Source: JBKEAR01 sp047972425
GTDB taxonomy: Bacteria; Pseudomonadota; Alphaproteobacteria; JBKEAR01
Reading direction: 5' to 3'
Assembly: GCA_047972425.1 (NCBI GenBank)
Contig: JBKEAR010000039.1
Location: forward strand, 1-64,000
Length of the DNA stretch: 64,000 bases
Below the pieces are notes generated by a model that saw nothing but the letters and a program-made list of their open reading frames with translations, made no database searches and was not told the origin of the DNA. Shown one piece after another: positions 52,693 to 60,476 of this stretch; the stretch's first letter is position 1; each line of letters opens with the position of its first letter. A program made the translations under genes and the position numbers.

Positions 52693-54777
52693 ATGCGCCC
52701 GCAAATATTATACCCTTTATTTACACCAATTGAAAATTTACAAGGTGTGGGCTCGGCTTTAGGTAAAAAGCTCGAGAAGATTCATATTACGCGGATTATC
52801 GATTTATTATGGCATTTACCCGTAAAAATACAAGACCGCCGTTATATGCCCAAAATTGCCGATGCCCAAAGCGGGAATATTGCAACCATAAAAATACGCA
52901 TAGATGGTATCGAAAAGCCCAGTAATCCGCGCCAACCTTGGCGAATTGGTGCTTCGGACGGTACGGGGCAAATGGTAATTTCTTATTTTCGCGCATCGGA
53001 AAGTTGGATTAATAAAACTTTTCCTATTGGTGAGATTCGTGTGGTATCTGGCACATTAGATTATTGGCATGGAACATTGCAAATGAGCCATCCTGATTAT
53101 ATTGGTTCGTTTGATGACATTGCCCATATCGCCCGTATTCAGCCTGTTTGGCCGCTAACTGCAGGGGTAACCAATAAATTGATGGGGCGCTTGGTTACGC
53201 AATCCTTAGAAAGATTAGCCGATTTAGAAGAATGGCAGGATGTCCATTGGCTTAACAAACAATCTTGGCCGGGTTTTAAAGAATGTTTGTTGGGGTTACA
53301 TAATCCCGAATCTGCGGAGTTTTTAAAGTTAAGCCATCCCTATCATCGCCGCTTGGCTTATGATGAAATTTTAGCTCACCAATTAGCACTTCGATTATTG
53401 CGCAAATATATCAAAGCGCAAAATGGTGTTGCAATTAAAGGTAATGGCGAAATGGTCAAAGCCATATTAAAACAACTCCCTTTTGAGCTGACCGAAGCCC
53501 AAAAAAGATCGCTGAGGGAAGTTTTAACGGATATGCGTGAGCCTTCGAAAATGATACGGCTTATCCAAGGTGATGTTGGCTCGGGGAAAACCATGGTGGC
53601 ATTATTTGCAATGATAACAGCCAATGAGGCAGGTTTTCAGGCTTGTATGATGGCACCAACAGAAATTTTAGCAAGGCAACATTATAAAACAATCTCCGAC
53701 TTTGCCCAATATGCTGGTATAGAAACGGTTTTACTTACGGGGCGAGAAAAAGGAAAAACCCGCGAAGCTATATTAGAAAAAATAGCGAATGGTGAAGCCC
53801 AGATTATTATTGGAACCCATGCTTTAATCCAAGATGATGTGCAATATTATAATTTAGGCTTAGCGGTGATTGATGAACAACATCGGTTTGGGGTGCAGCA
53901 ACGCGTAACCTTAACAAGTAAAGGCAAAGCGGTAGATTTGCTTGTAATGACCGCTACTCCCATACCGCGTTCTCTTATGTTAACCATGTGGGGCGATATG
54001 GAAAGCTCTAGGCTCGATGAAAAACCCCATGGTCGCAAACCTATAGAAACCCGGACCATATCGAATGAGCGCTTACATGATGTAACCGAGGCGATTGGCA
54101 GAGCCATGCAAAAGGGAGCGAAAATTTACTGGGTATGCCCGTTAGTGGAGGAATCTGAGCAATCCGATATGGCCGCAGCCGAAGATAGATACCATCAGCT
54201 CCAAGATTATTTTGGTACCGATAAAGTACATTTGGTTCATGGTAAAATGAAGGGTAAAGATAAAGATGCAGCAATGAATGCTTTTAAAGATGGCCCGCCA
54301 AGCATTTTGGTAGCGACCACAGTGATTGAAGTTGGTGTTGATATACCCGAAGCCACAGTTATTGTAATTGAGCATGCCGAGCGCTTTGGTTTGGCACAGT
54401 TGCACCAATTACGTGGGCGTGTGGGGCGCGATACCACACAATCATCATGTTTGCTTGTTTATAGTCGGCCATTAAGTTATGTGGCTAAAGAGCGTTTGAA
54501 AATCATGAGAGATACCAATGATGGTTTTTTAATTGCCGAAAAAGATTTAGAGCTTAGAGGAGCCGGTGATATTTTAGGTACAAGGCAATCGGGGTTGCCT
54601 GAATTTAAATTTGTGGATTTAGATGCCCATAAAGATTTGTTATTGGCTGCAGCAGATGATGTAAATTTAATCTTAAATAAAGACCCCGAGCTTAAATCGG
54701 AACGTGGGCACGCATTAAGAAATTTGCTTTATTTATTTGAGCGCGATGCGGCGGCAAGCTTATTGTCATCGGGATAA
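52693..54777 (+). CDS. recG: ATP-dependent DNA helicase RecG
   Basis: The 694-residue protein has an N-terminal wedge/OB domain (GVGSALGKKLEKI onward), Walker A GDVGSGKTMVALFAM, the DEQHRFGVQQR box and the C-terminal motif GRVGRDTTQSSCLLVY. It remodels stalled replication forks and Holliday junctions. TAGGAG precedes the ATG that gives MRPQILYPLFTP; a longer frame overlaps sdhE on the other strand and is rejected. Confidence 0.97.
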   Translation: MRPQILYPLFTPIENLQGVGSALGKKLEKIHITRIIDLLWHLPVKIQDRRYMPKIADAQSGNIATIKIRIDGIEKPSNPRQPWRIGASDGTGQMVISYFRASESWINKTFPIGEIRVVSGTLDYWHGTLQMSHPDYIGSFDDIAHIARIQPVWPLTAGVTNKLMGRLVTQSLERLADLEEWQDVHWLNKQSWPGFKECLLGLHNPESAEFLKLSHPYHRRLAYDEILAHQLALRLLRKYIKAQNGVAIKGNGEMVKAILKQLPFELTEAQKRSLREVLTDMREPSKMIRLIQGDVGSGKTMVALFAMITANEAGFQACMMAPTEILARQHYKTISDFAQYAGIETVLLTGREKGKTREAILEKIANGEAQIIIGTHALIQDDVQYYNLGLAVIDEQHRFGVQQRVTLTSKGKAVDLLVMTATPIPRSLMLTMWGDMESSRLDEKPHGRKPIETRTISNERLHDVTEAIGRAMQKGAKIYWVCPLVEESEQSDMAAAEDRYHQLQDYFGTDKVHLVHGKMKGKDKDAAMNAFKDGPPSILVATTVIEVGVDIPEATVIVIEHAERFGLAQLHQLRGRVGRDTTQSSCLLVYSRPLSYVAKERLKIMRDTNDGFLIAEKDLELRGAGDILGTRQSGLPEFKFVDLDAHKDLLLAAADDVNLILNKDPELKSERGHALRNLLYLFERDAAASLLSSG

Positions 54778-54782
54778 AATAA

Positions 54783-54811
54783 AAAAAGCGGTAATTTACT
54801 TACCGCTTTTT
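54783..54811 (+). terminator. intrinsic terminator after recG
   Basis: A perfect 12-base stem AAAAAGCGGTAA / TTACCGCTTTTT with a 5-base loop directly follows the stop codon and ends just before the tRNA-Pro gene. Confidence 0.85.
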
Positions 54812-54814
54812 AAA

Positions 54815-54891
54815 TGGTCGGAACGGCGGGATTTGAACCCACGACCCCTACACCCCCAGTATAGTGCGCTACCAGACTGCGCTACGCTCCG
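54815..54891 (-). tRNA. tRNA-Pro (anticodon GGG)
   Basis: On the minus strand the acceptor CGGAGCG pairs with CGTTCCG, the D arm and GGTTCAAATCC T arm are intact, and the seven-base loop CTGGGGG gives anticodon GGG at 54855-54857. The CCA end is encoded. Acceptor C1-G72 is typical of bacterial proline tRNA. Confidence 0.96.
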
Positions 54892-54902
54892 AATAGGGTT
54901 TT

Positions 54903-54931
54903 CTTATATAAGAAGAGCAAAAATATTGCAA
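54903..54931 (-). promoter_or_regulatory. probable promoter of tRNA-Pro
   Basis: On the minus strand TTGCAA is followed after 17 bases by TATAAG, with transcription expected about 5 bases before the tRNA. It sits in the gap after merR. Confidence 0.5.
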
Positions 54932-54938
54932 TAATTTT

Positions 54939-55418
54939 TTATTTATTTGGCAAAGAAATTTTCTCATTTTGTAATAAAATATGAATATTGACAAGCTCAT
55001 CCATAATTTCGCGTAAGACTAATTTCTGTTTTGCCGGCAGATTAACCATATTCTCATCAACCTCTAACGGCAAAATAGCCTGATTTTCGTCCTCTGCATC
55101 ATCAAATAAATCAAATGTGGCTTGGTCAGTATCTTTTAACCAAGATTTCACTAAATTTTGCCGGCTTGTTTCGCGAATGAGCTTTTGGGCACCCCGAATA
55201 CTCAAGCCTTCATCTTTAAGTAAAATTTTAATAATCTGCAGTAGTTCAACATCATCTTTACGATAATAACGTCGCCCACCTGCACGCCGAACTGGTGTAA
55301 TCCATGGGAAGCGTTGTTCCCAGTAACGAATAACGTGAGCCTCGACCTGCAATAGATCGGAGACCTCACGAATATTCTTTAAAGCGTTTGCTGATTTTTT
55401 TGCCGAAAGTACGGCCAT
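54939..55418 (-). CDS. MerR-family transcriptional regulator
   Basis: The 159-residue protein has an N-terminal MerR helix-turn-helix (REVSDLLQVEAHVIRYWEQRFP and RRAGGRRYYRKDDVELL) and a C-terminal region without the cysteines of metal-sensing relatives. This is the MerR protein that follows ihfA in many alphaproteobacteria; its targets are unknown. It begins 17 bases after the ihfA stop. Confidence 0.92.
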   Translation of the reverse strand: MAVLSAKKSANALKNIREVSDLLQVEAHVIRYWEQRFPWITPVRRAGGRRYYRKDDVELLQIIKILLKDEGLSIRGAQKLIRETSRQNLVKSWLKDTDQATFDLFDDAEDENQAILPLEVDENMVNLPAKQKLVLREIMDELVNIHILLQNEKISLPNK

Positions 55419-55435
55419 AGATCTACCTTTGACGT

Positions 55436-55723
55436 TTAATTGTTAATACGTTTTTTAAGTAGTTGCGATGGTTTAAAAACGGCAACGGTACGTTCACTAA
55501 TCGGAACTTCAATCCCTGTTTTAGGGTTCCGCCCTGTACGTTCTTTCTTTTGACGAACAGAAAAACGACCAAAAGATGAAATTTTTACAGTTTCGCCTTT
55601 GGCTAATGTATCGGTTATTTCATCCAAAATCATTTGTAGCACATCGGCTGATTCTCTTTTACTTAAGCCAACCTCGCGATAAATAGAATCAACAATATCA
55701 GCACGTGTTAGAGTATTAGACAT
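55436..55723 (-). CDS. ihfA: integration host factor subunit alpha
   Basis: The 95-residue HU/IHF-fold protein has GLSKRESADVLQMILDEI, KISSFGRFSVRQKKERTGRNP with the DNA-bending beta-arm, and FKPSQLLKKRIN. It bends DNA as a heterodimer with IhfB, which is relevant to the sigma-54 promoters in this window because they commonly need IHF. The start was set at MSNTLTRADI with AAGGA upstream. Confidence 0.95.
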   Translation of the reverse strand: MSNTLTRADIVDSIYREVGLSKRESADVLQMILDEITDTLAKGETVKISSFGRFSVRQKKERTGRNPKTGIEVPISERTVAVFKPSQLLKKRINN

Positions 55724-55783
55724 TATAGAGCCTTTCCTTCCCAATATGTTTAATGTTAATTTTAATTTAAAACTGACTCTCTA

Positions 55784-55812
55784 CTATTACTTATATTCTT
55801 TTCATCGGTCAA
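55784..55812 (-). promoter_or_regulatory. promoter of ihfA
   Basis: On the minus strand TTGACC is followed after 17 bases by TAATAG, giving a leader of about 55 bases. It shows that ihfA-merR can be made separately from fabH. Confidence 0.65.
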
Positions 55813-55823
55813 CTAACTATAGC

Positions 55824-55858
55824 AATTTCGTACATTTTTGACCTAAAAATACGAAATT
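55824..55858. repeat. inverted repeat between fabH and ihfA
   Basis: AATTTCGTA and TACGAAATT arms (9 bases) are separated by 17 bases, lying at the fabH stop and just upstream of the ihfA promoter. It has no T tract, so it may be an operator rather than a terminator. Confidence 0.6.
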
Positions 55859-56831
55859 ATAGGCGAACCAAAGCTGCAGCCCATGTCATTCCGCCACCTG
55901 CGGCCTCCATTAAAATAGTTTGCCCCGGCTCGATTCGACCCGATTGCACCGCTTCATCGAGTGCAAGTGGAATAGAAGCGGCAGATGTATTGGCATGTTT
56001 ATCAATGGTGATAATCACATTATCCTCACCCAAATTTAACTTGCGCGCCATTGACATAATAATCCGTTTATTTGCCTGATGCGGCACAAGCCAATCAATA
56101 TCTGCCTTTTCCATATCATTTGCTTTTAGAGCCTCTGATACAACGGCAGAAAGCGAATTAACAGCAACCTTATAAACCTCGGGGCCATCCATATATAATT
56201 TACCTTCTTGACCAAGCGAAGGCCCGCCTTGAACCTTTAATATATCATAATGTTTACCATTAGAATGTAAATGTGTACTTAAAATACCCGGGTTGTTATT
56301 TTTTTTTGGGTTATTATTGGTGGCTTCTAAAACAACAGCACCCGCACCATCACCAAATAATACACAGGTTGCTCGGTCATTAAAATCTAAAATTCTGCTC
56401 ATTGTTTCGGCACCAACCAATAAAATACGTTTGGCAAGATGATTTTTAATCATACTATCGGCTACCGATAAACCATAAACAAAACCACTACATACAGCCT
56501 GTATATCAAATGTAGGAATATTTTCGTTAATTTTCAATAGTAAATGTAATTTTGCAGCCGTTGAAGGGAAAGTATTATCCGGTGTGGTTGTTGCCACAAT
56601 AATCATATCAATATCTTCGGCATCTACTTGTGCGCTTTTCAATGCTTTAATGGCGGCATTATAGGCTAGCTCCGATGTTAATTGACCATCAGCAGCAAAG
56701 CGCCGTTCTTTAATCCCTGTACGTGAAGAAATCCATTCATCAGACGTATCAACAAATTTAGCCATATCGTCATTGGTTACAATTTTTTCGGGTAAGTAGC
56801 TACCAGTCCCGATTATTTTTGAAAAAACCAT
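55857..56831 (-). CDS. fabH: beta-ketoacyl-ACP synthase III
   Basis: The 324-residue thiolase-fold enzyme has catalytic cysteine 114 in QAVCSGFVYGL, histidine in PHQANKRI and asparagine in NTSAASIPLAL. It starts fatty acid synthesis by joining acetyl-CoA and malonyl-ACP. It overlaps plsX by one base (TAATG), the usual coupling of the two genes. Confidence 0.97.
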   Translation of the reverse strand: MVFSKIIGTGSYLPEKIVTNDDMAKFVDTSDEWISSRTGIKERRFAADGQLTSELAYNAAIKALKSAQVDAEDIDMIIVATTTPDNTFPSTAAKLHLLLKINENIPTFDIQAVCSGFVYGLSVADSMIKNHLAKRILLVGAETMSRILDFNDRATCVLFGDGAGAVVLEATNNNPKKNNNPGILSTHLHSNGKHYDILKVQGGPSLGQEGKLYMDGPEVYKVAVNSLSAVVSEALKANDMEKADIDWLVPHQANKRIIMSMARKLNLGEDNVIITIDKHANTSAASIPLALDEAVQSGRIEPGQTILMEAAGGGMTWAAALVRL

Positions 56832-57865
56832 TAAAACCCCTCTTCTTCAATCCAATAATCGGCTTGGTGACTTTCTAAATGTGCTTTCATTTTTGGCAAA
56901 AGATCTTTTTTAGTGGTTGAATATGCATTTTTAATTGCATTATAAAAACCAAACTCATCAGTACCACCATGAGATTTTACACAAACACCGTTAAGCCCTA
57001 ATAACCATGCACCATTATATCGGCGCGGATCAACCCTTTTATAGGCTTTACGTAAGGCCTTTTGCGCAATAAACAAACCAATTTTAGCTAAAATGGAATG
57101 TTTAATCTCGTCAGCAATAATTTTTTTACTGGCTTTTAATGTGCCTTCAATACTTTTTAGCGAAACATTGCCTGTAAAGCCATCGGTAATAACAACATCA
57201 ACTGTGCCGTTAGCAATATCGTCACCCTCAACAAAGCCAACATAATTGATACCTAAGCTATCTTTTTGTAAAATTTTATGGGCATCTTGGATAAGCTTAT
57301 TGCCTTTACCGCTTTCTGCACCAATGTTTAATAACCCGATACGTGGGCTTTTAACGTCCATTACGGCTTCGGCATACACATGCCCCATACTGGCAAATTC
57401 AACTAAGTTACGGGCACTAGATTCGGCATTAGCGCCCAAATCAAGCATTAAACAATCGCGCTCATAAGCCGACATAACCGCAGCAATTGCTGGGCGGTCA
57501 ATACCCGGGAGCATACGTAAACCAAACAAACCTAAAGCCATTAATGCGCCTGTATTTCCGGCCGAGACCACACAATCTGCTTGGCCATCTTTAACAGCTT
57601 TAATTGCTAAACCCATCGATGAATTACGCCCCTTTCGAAGCGCCACCGATGGTTTCATTTCATTGGTTATTTTATCTTCGGTATGATGAATTTCAATGCG
57701 ACTTTCATCGATTTGAGCTTTTTTTATTAATGGTATCAGCTCTTCTTTGTTACCAAAAAAAATAAGCTTAATATCATCAATTTCTTTAAGGGCAATTTGT
57801 GCACCATATACAACGAGGGCGGGTGCATTATCCCCGCCCATTGCATCTAAAGCTAGTGTAATCAT
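56831..57865 (-). CDS. plsX: phosphate acyltransferase PlsX
   Basis: The 344-residue protein begins MITLALDAMGGDNAP and has VSAGNTGALMALGLF and NIGAESGKGN, all typical of PlsX. It turns acyl-ACP into acyl-phosphate for phospholipid synthesis. ATG is preferred; a GTG two codons upstream is possible, and no strong ribosome-binding site separates them. It lies in the rpmF-plsX-fabH operon. Confidence 0.96.
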   Translation of the reverse strand: MITLALDAMGGDNAPALVVYGAQIALKEIDDIKLIFFGNKEELIPLIKKAQIDESRIEIHHTEDKITNEMKPSVALRKGRNSSMGLAIKAVKDGQADCVVSAGNTGALMALGLFGLRMLPGIDRPAIAAVMSAYERDCLMLDLGANAESSARNLVEFASMGHVYAEAVMDVKSPRIGLLNIGAESGKGNKLIQDAHKILQKDSLGINYVGFVEGDDIANGTVDVVITDGFTGNVSLKSIEGTLKASKKIIADEIKHSILAKIGLFIAQKALRKAYKRVDPRRYNGAWLLGLNGVCVKSHGGTDEFGFYNAIKNAYSTTKKDLLPKMKAHLESHQADYWIEEEGF

Positions 57866-57911
57866 TGTCACTCACTAAATTTAAGTTTACTTCGCAAAAG
57901 ATGCTCTAAAG

Positions 57912-58097
57912 TTAAAGAGAACCTTTTCCTTCAATAACCTGACGACCACGATATAAACCTGTTTTAAGGTCAATATGATGTGGGCGGTGAATTTCACCAG
58001 TTTCTTTATCTTCGCGTAATGTTACCGAATTTAAAGCATCATGTGCACGGCGCATATTGCGACGAGACTTTGTTACTTTCTTTTTAGGAACAGCCAT
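57912..58097 (-). CDS. rpmF: 50S ribosomal protein L32
   Basis: The 61-residue protein begins MAVPKKKVTKSRRNMRRAHD and lacks the zinc-binding cysteines found in some L32 forms. It is encoded between DUF177 and plsX, the widespread bacterial order, linking ribosome and lipid synthesis. Confidence 0.97.
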   Translation of the reverse strand: MAVPKKKVTKSRRNMRRAHDALNSVTLREDKETGEIHRPHHIDLKTGLYRGRQVIEGKGSL

Positions 58098-58191
58098 GGG
58101 TCGTTACCTCATAATCTATATTATTTAAACAAAATTGAACGTATCTTCTATCTTAAACTTGACGGTAGTGCAAGTAAAATCGTTAAAAATA

Positions 58192-58740
58192 TTATTTTTT
58201 TAACTTCAAATCTTTAAGAATAGCAAAAGGATTATCTGTCTTTACCTCATCTTCTTTAATATTAAAGGTTGTTTCAACCGAGTTACTTTCATCAAATGAT
58301 ACCCCTTTTTTACGTGGATATGGGTTTTTATTAATCAATATTTCCTCTAAAATGATTTCACCTAAGTTAATATTTTTACCATCCCATAGCTCTTGTTCAT
58401 CATCTAAATTTTCCCAATCTTCTTCATTTAAAGAGTCAGGCAATATAATATTATCGGTTAAGTGACGCTCAAATATAATATTTAGATTTTCGCTTATATC
58501 CTCTAATGAAATAATACAAGATTGCACCAAATTTGTGTTGATTTTACCTTTGACTACCGCCTTTTGCGCATGATTACGCTGAACCGTGATTTTTGCCGAT
58601 AATTTTTTTATAGCAACAATATTCAACCAATTGGCCACTTGGGAATATTGCGATGGTTCTAACGCAAATTCAAATATCTTGGGTTGTTTATCATTTGGGG
58701 CAATATTGATTTGCCAATTAATGGGTAATTTTTGTTCCAT
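58192..58740 (-). CDS. DUF177 (YceD-like) protein
   Basis: The 182-residue acidic protein of the DUF177/YceD family has VKGKINTNLVQSCIISLEDI and the late INLGEIILEEILINKNPYPRK. It lies just upstream of rpmF, its standard neighbour. The family is linked to 23S rRNA accumulation in plants and bacteria; the bacterial role is not settled. ATG with AAAGG upstream is preferred over a GTG two codons earlier. Confidence 0.9.
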   Translation of the reverse strand: MEQKLPINWQINIAPNDKQPKIFEFALEPSQYSQVANWLNIVAIKKLSAKITVQRNHAQKAVVKGKINTNLVQSCIISLEDISENLNIIFERHLTDNIILPDSLNEEDWENLDDEQELWDGKNINLGEIILEEILINKNPYPRKKGVSFDESNSVETTFNIKEDEVKTDNPFAILKDLKLKK

Positions 58741-58817
58741 TTTCACCTTTGTTATGCCAAAATTAAATTATAGTTTACAAAAAATAAACATTTAGGCTAT
58801 ATTCTTTACATAAAGAG

Positions 58818-58831
58818 GCAGCTTAAGCTGC
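58818..58831. promoter_or_regulatory. perfect 14-base palindrome between DUF177 and bamE
   Basis: GCAGCTTAAGCTGC is fully self-complementary and lies in the divergent intergenic region, about 7 bases before the bamE -35 element. It looks like an operator. Confidence 0.5.
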
Positions 58832-58837
58832 AATTTG

Positions 58838-58867
58838 TTGACAGAATATATATAAATAGTATTCTGT
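58838..58867 (+). promoter_or_regulatory. bamE promoter inside an inverted repeat
   Basis: TTGACA is followed after 16 bases by TATTCT. The arms ACAGAATA and TATTCTGT, 11 bases apart, overlap the -35 and -10, so a bound dimer would block polymerase. Confidence 0.6.
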
Positions 58868-58912
58868 TGCAATAATTATTGTAATATTATTCTAAATCCT
58901 AAGGAGAATAAT

Positions 58913-59371
58913 GTGATTAAACGCATAGCCCAAGCTAGTTTGGTTGTTGTGACATTGGTATCTTTATCTGGTTGCTTTACCGAAAGAGGTTTTAGTGGTC
59001 ATATCGTCGAATCTAAAAATGTTGATCTGATTAAAGTCGGAAAAACATCAAAAGCCGATGTTTATGATATTTTAGGTAGCCCCTCTTCTAAAGGTAGTTT
59101 CGATCGGGATATTTGGTATTATGTTGGCGATTATCGCTCACAAACGGCATTTATGGATCCTAAGGTGCAGAATCGGCAAGTTGTTGCTATTCATTTCAAT
59201 AAAAATGAAGTTGTATCTGAAATTGAACGCAAAACATTATCCGATGGCGAGAAAGTTAAAGTGGTCAATAGCAAAACGCAGTCTTATGGTACGCAAAAAG
59301 GTGTTTTAGAAGAATTGTTTGGCCATGTGGGATTATCTCCGTTACCGCAAGATGGTGGTGAAATTCGCTAA
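58913..59371 (+). CDS. bamE: outer membrane assembly lipoprotein BamE (SmpA/OmlA)
   Basis: The 152-residue protein has a lipoprotein signal with the lipobox LSGC (cysteine 21) and the SmpA/OmlA domain, IKVGKTSKADVYDILGSPS and WYYVGDYRSQ. It is a BAM-complex accessory for outer membrane protein insertion. The start is GTG; AAGGAG is well placed, and the ATG two bases earlier is immediately followed by TGA in its own frame. Confidence 0.93.
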   Translation: MIKRIAQASLVVVTLVSLSGCFTERGFSGHIVESKNVDLIKVGKTSKADVYDILGSPSSKGSFDRDIWYYVGDYRSQTAFMDPKVQNRQVVAIHFNKNEVVSEIERKTLSDGEKVKVVNSKTQSYGTQKGVLEELFGHVGLSPLPQDGGEIR

Positions 59372-59394
59372 TTAATATAACCAGAAATATATTA

Positions 59395-59425
59395 TAAAAA
59401 AAACCTGCTTAATGCAGGTTTTTTT
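59395..59425. terminator. terminator shared by bamE and msrA
   Basis: AACCTGC and GCAGGTT pair around TTAAT, with A and T runs on both sides, between convergent genes. Confidence 0.9.
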
Positions 59426-59954
59426 ATTCCCATATTCTTTTAAGCCCAAATTTACGGCCAGAACCAATATAATAAGCTTCATAATGTTCGGGTTGTTTTT
59501 GATAGTAATCTTGGTGATAATCTTCGGCCGGATAAAAATTTGTAAAATTGAGTATTTTTGTTTGTATTTCGTTGGTTCTAAACTTGCTTTGCATCTTAGC
59601 TAAACTTTCCTCTGCCAATCTACGCTGATCATCATCATGCACATAAATTGCCGATGTATACTGAAAGCCCTTATCGGCAAATTGTCCAATGGCATCAAAT
59701 GGGTCAATATTTTGCCAAAATATATCCAATAAAGTCCGATAATCTACAATATTAGCATCATAAATTACCTGAATAACCTCTCTATGGCCAGTCGTTCCGC
59801 TGCAAATTTGCTCATAAGTTGGGGATAAAACATGGCCACCGGCGTATCCGGCAGTTACTGAACGGACACCAGTGGCTTTAAATGGCTTAACCATGCACCA
59901 AAAACAGCCCCCGGCAAATGTTGCGGTTTCTAATTTTTGTTCTTTTTTGCTCAT
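59424..59954 (-). CDS. msrA: peptide methionine-S-sulfoxide reductase A
   Basis: The 176-residue enzyme has the catalytic motif GGCFWCM near residue 16 and GHREVIQVIYD further in. It repairs the S form of methionine sulfoxide. It follows msrB by 9 bases, so both stereo-specific repair enzymes form one unit. Confidence 0.96.
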   Translation of the reverse strand: MSKKEQKLETATFAGGCFWCMVKPFKATGVRSVTAGYAGGHVLSPTYEQICSGTTGHREVIQVIYDANIVDYRTLLDIFWQNIDPFDAIGQFADKGFQYTSAIYVHDDDQRRLAEESLAKMQSKFRTNEIQTKILNFTNFYPAEDYHQDYYQKQPEHYEAYYIGSGRKFGLKRIWE

Positions 59955-59963
59955 ATCATGCCC

Positions 59964-60365
59964 CTATTCATCTTTGGGAACAAACTGTAAAGCAATACCA
60001 TTATTGCAATAGCGTAAGCCTGTTGGCTCGGGGCCATCGGTAAATACATGGCCTTGGTGGCTACCACATTGGGCACAATGATATTCTACGCGTGGCATTG
60101 CGAGTTTGTGGTCAATATGTGTTTCAATATTATTGGGGTCAATTGGCTGAAAGAAAGATGGCCAACCGCTCCCGCTATCATATTTGGCGATACTCTCAAA
60201 TAAGGGTAAACCGCAAGCGGCGCAAGTAAATATCCCCTCACGCTTTTCCCCATTAAGTGGGCTGGTAAAGGCATGCTCTGTACCTTGATTACGCATGACG
60301 TCAAATTGTTTTTCGGTTAAAATTTCTTTCCATTCATTTTGAGACTTCTTTATTTTATGAGCCAT
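59964..60365 (-). CDS. msrB: peptide methionine-R-sulfoxide reductase B
   Basis: The 133-residue enzyme has zinc cysteines in CAACGLP and CAQCGSHQGHVF and the catalytic cysteine in RYCNNGIAL. It repairs the R form of methionine sulfoxide. The ATG giving MAHKIKKS has GGAG 7 bases upstream and is preferred over one codon earlier. Confidence 0.96.
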   Translation of the reverse strand: MAHKIKKSQNEWKEILTEKQFDVMRNQGTEHAFTSPLNGEKREGIFTCAACGLPLFESIAKYDSGSGWPSFFQPIDPNNIETHIDHKLAMPRVEYHCAQCGSHQGHVFTDGPEPTGLRYCNNGIALQFVPKDE

Positions 60366-60424
60366 CATTATTCTCCATATTATACGCATAAGATATAATC
60401 TGATTGTCGTAGATATCAAGATAC

Positions 60425-60451
60425 AAAAAGAGCAGGTAAAACCTGCTCTTT
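60425..60451. terminator. terminator after glyA
   Basis: AAAGAGCAGGT and ACCTGCTCTTT form a perfect 11-base stem with a 3-base loop; on the minus strand it is followed by a T run. Confidence 0.85.
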
Positions 60452-60476
60452 ATATTAAAAAAGAAAGATACGTCAA

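Noticed and set aside
54901..54914. TTCTTATATAAGAA as a terminator for merR
   Set aside because: It is a short AT palindrome with no T tract on the minus strand, and it overlaps a plausible tRNA promoter.
54737..54934. Short frame with ERRDLNPRPLHPQ
   Set aside because: It reads the antisense of tRNA-Pro and overlaps recG.
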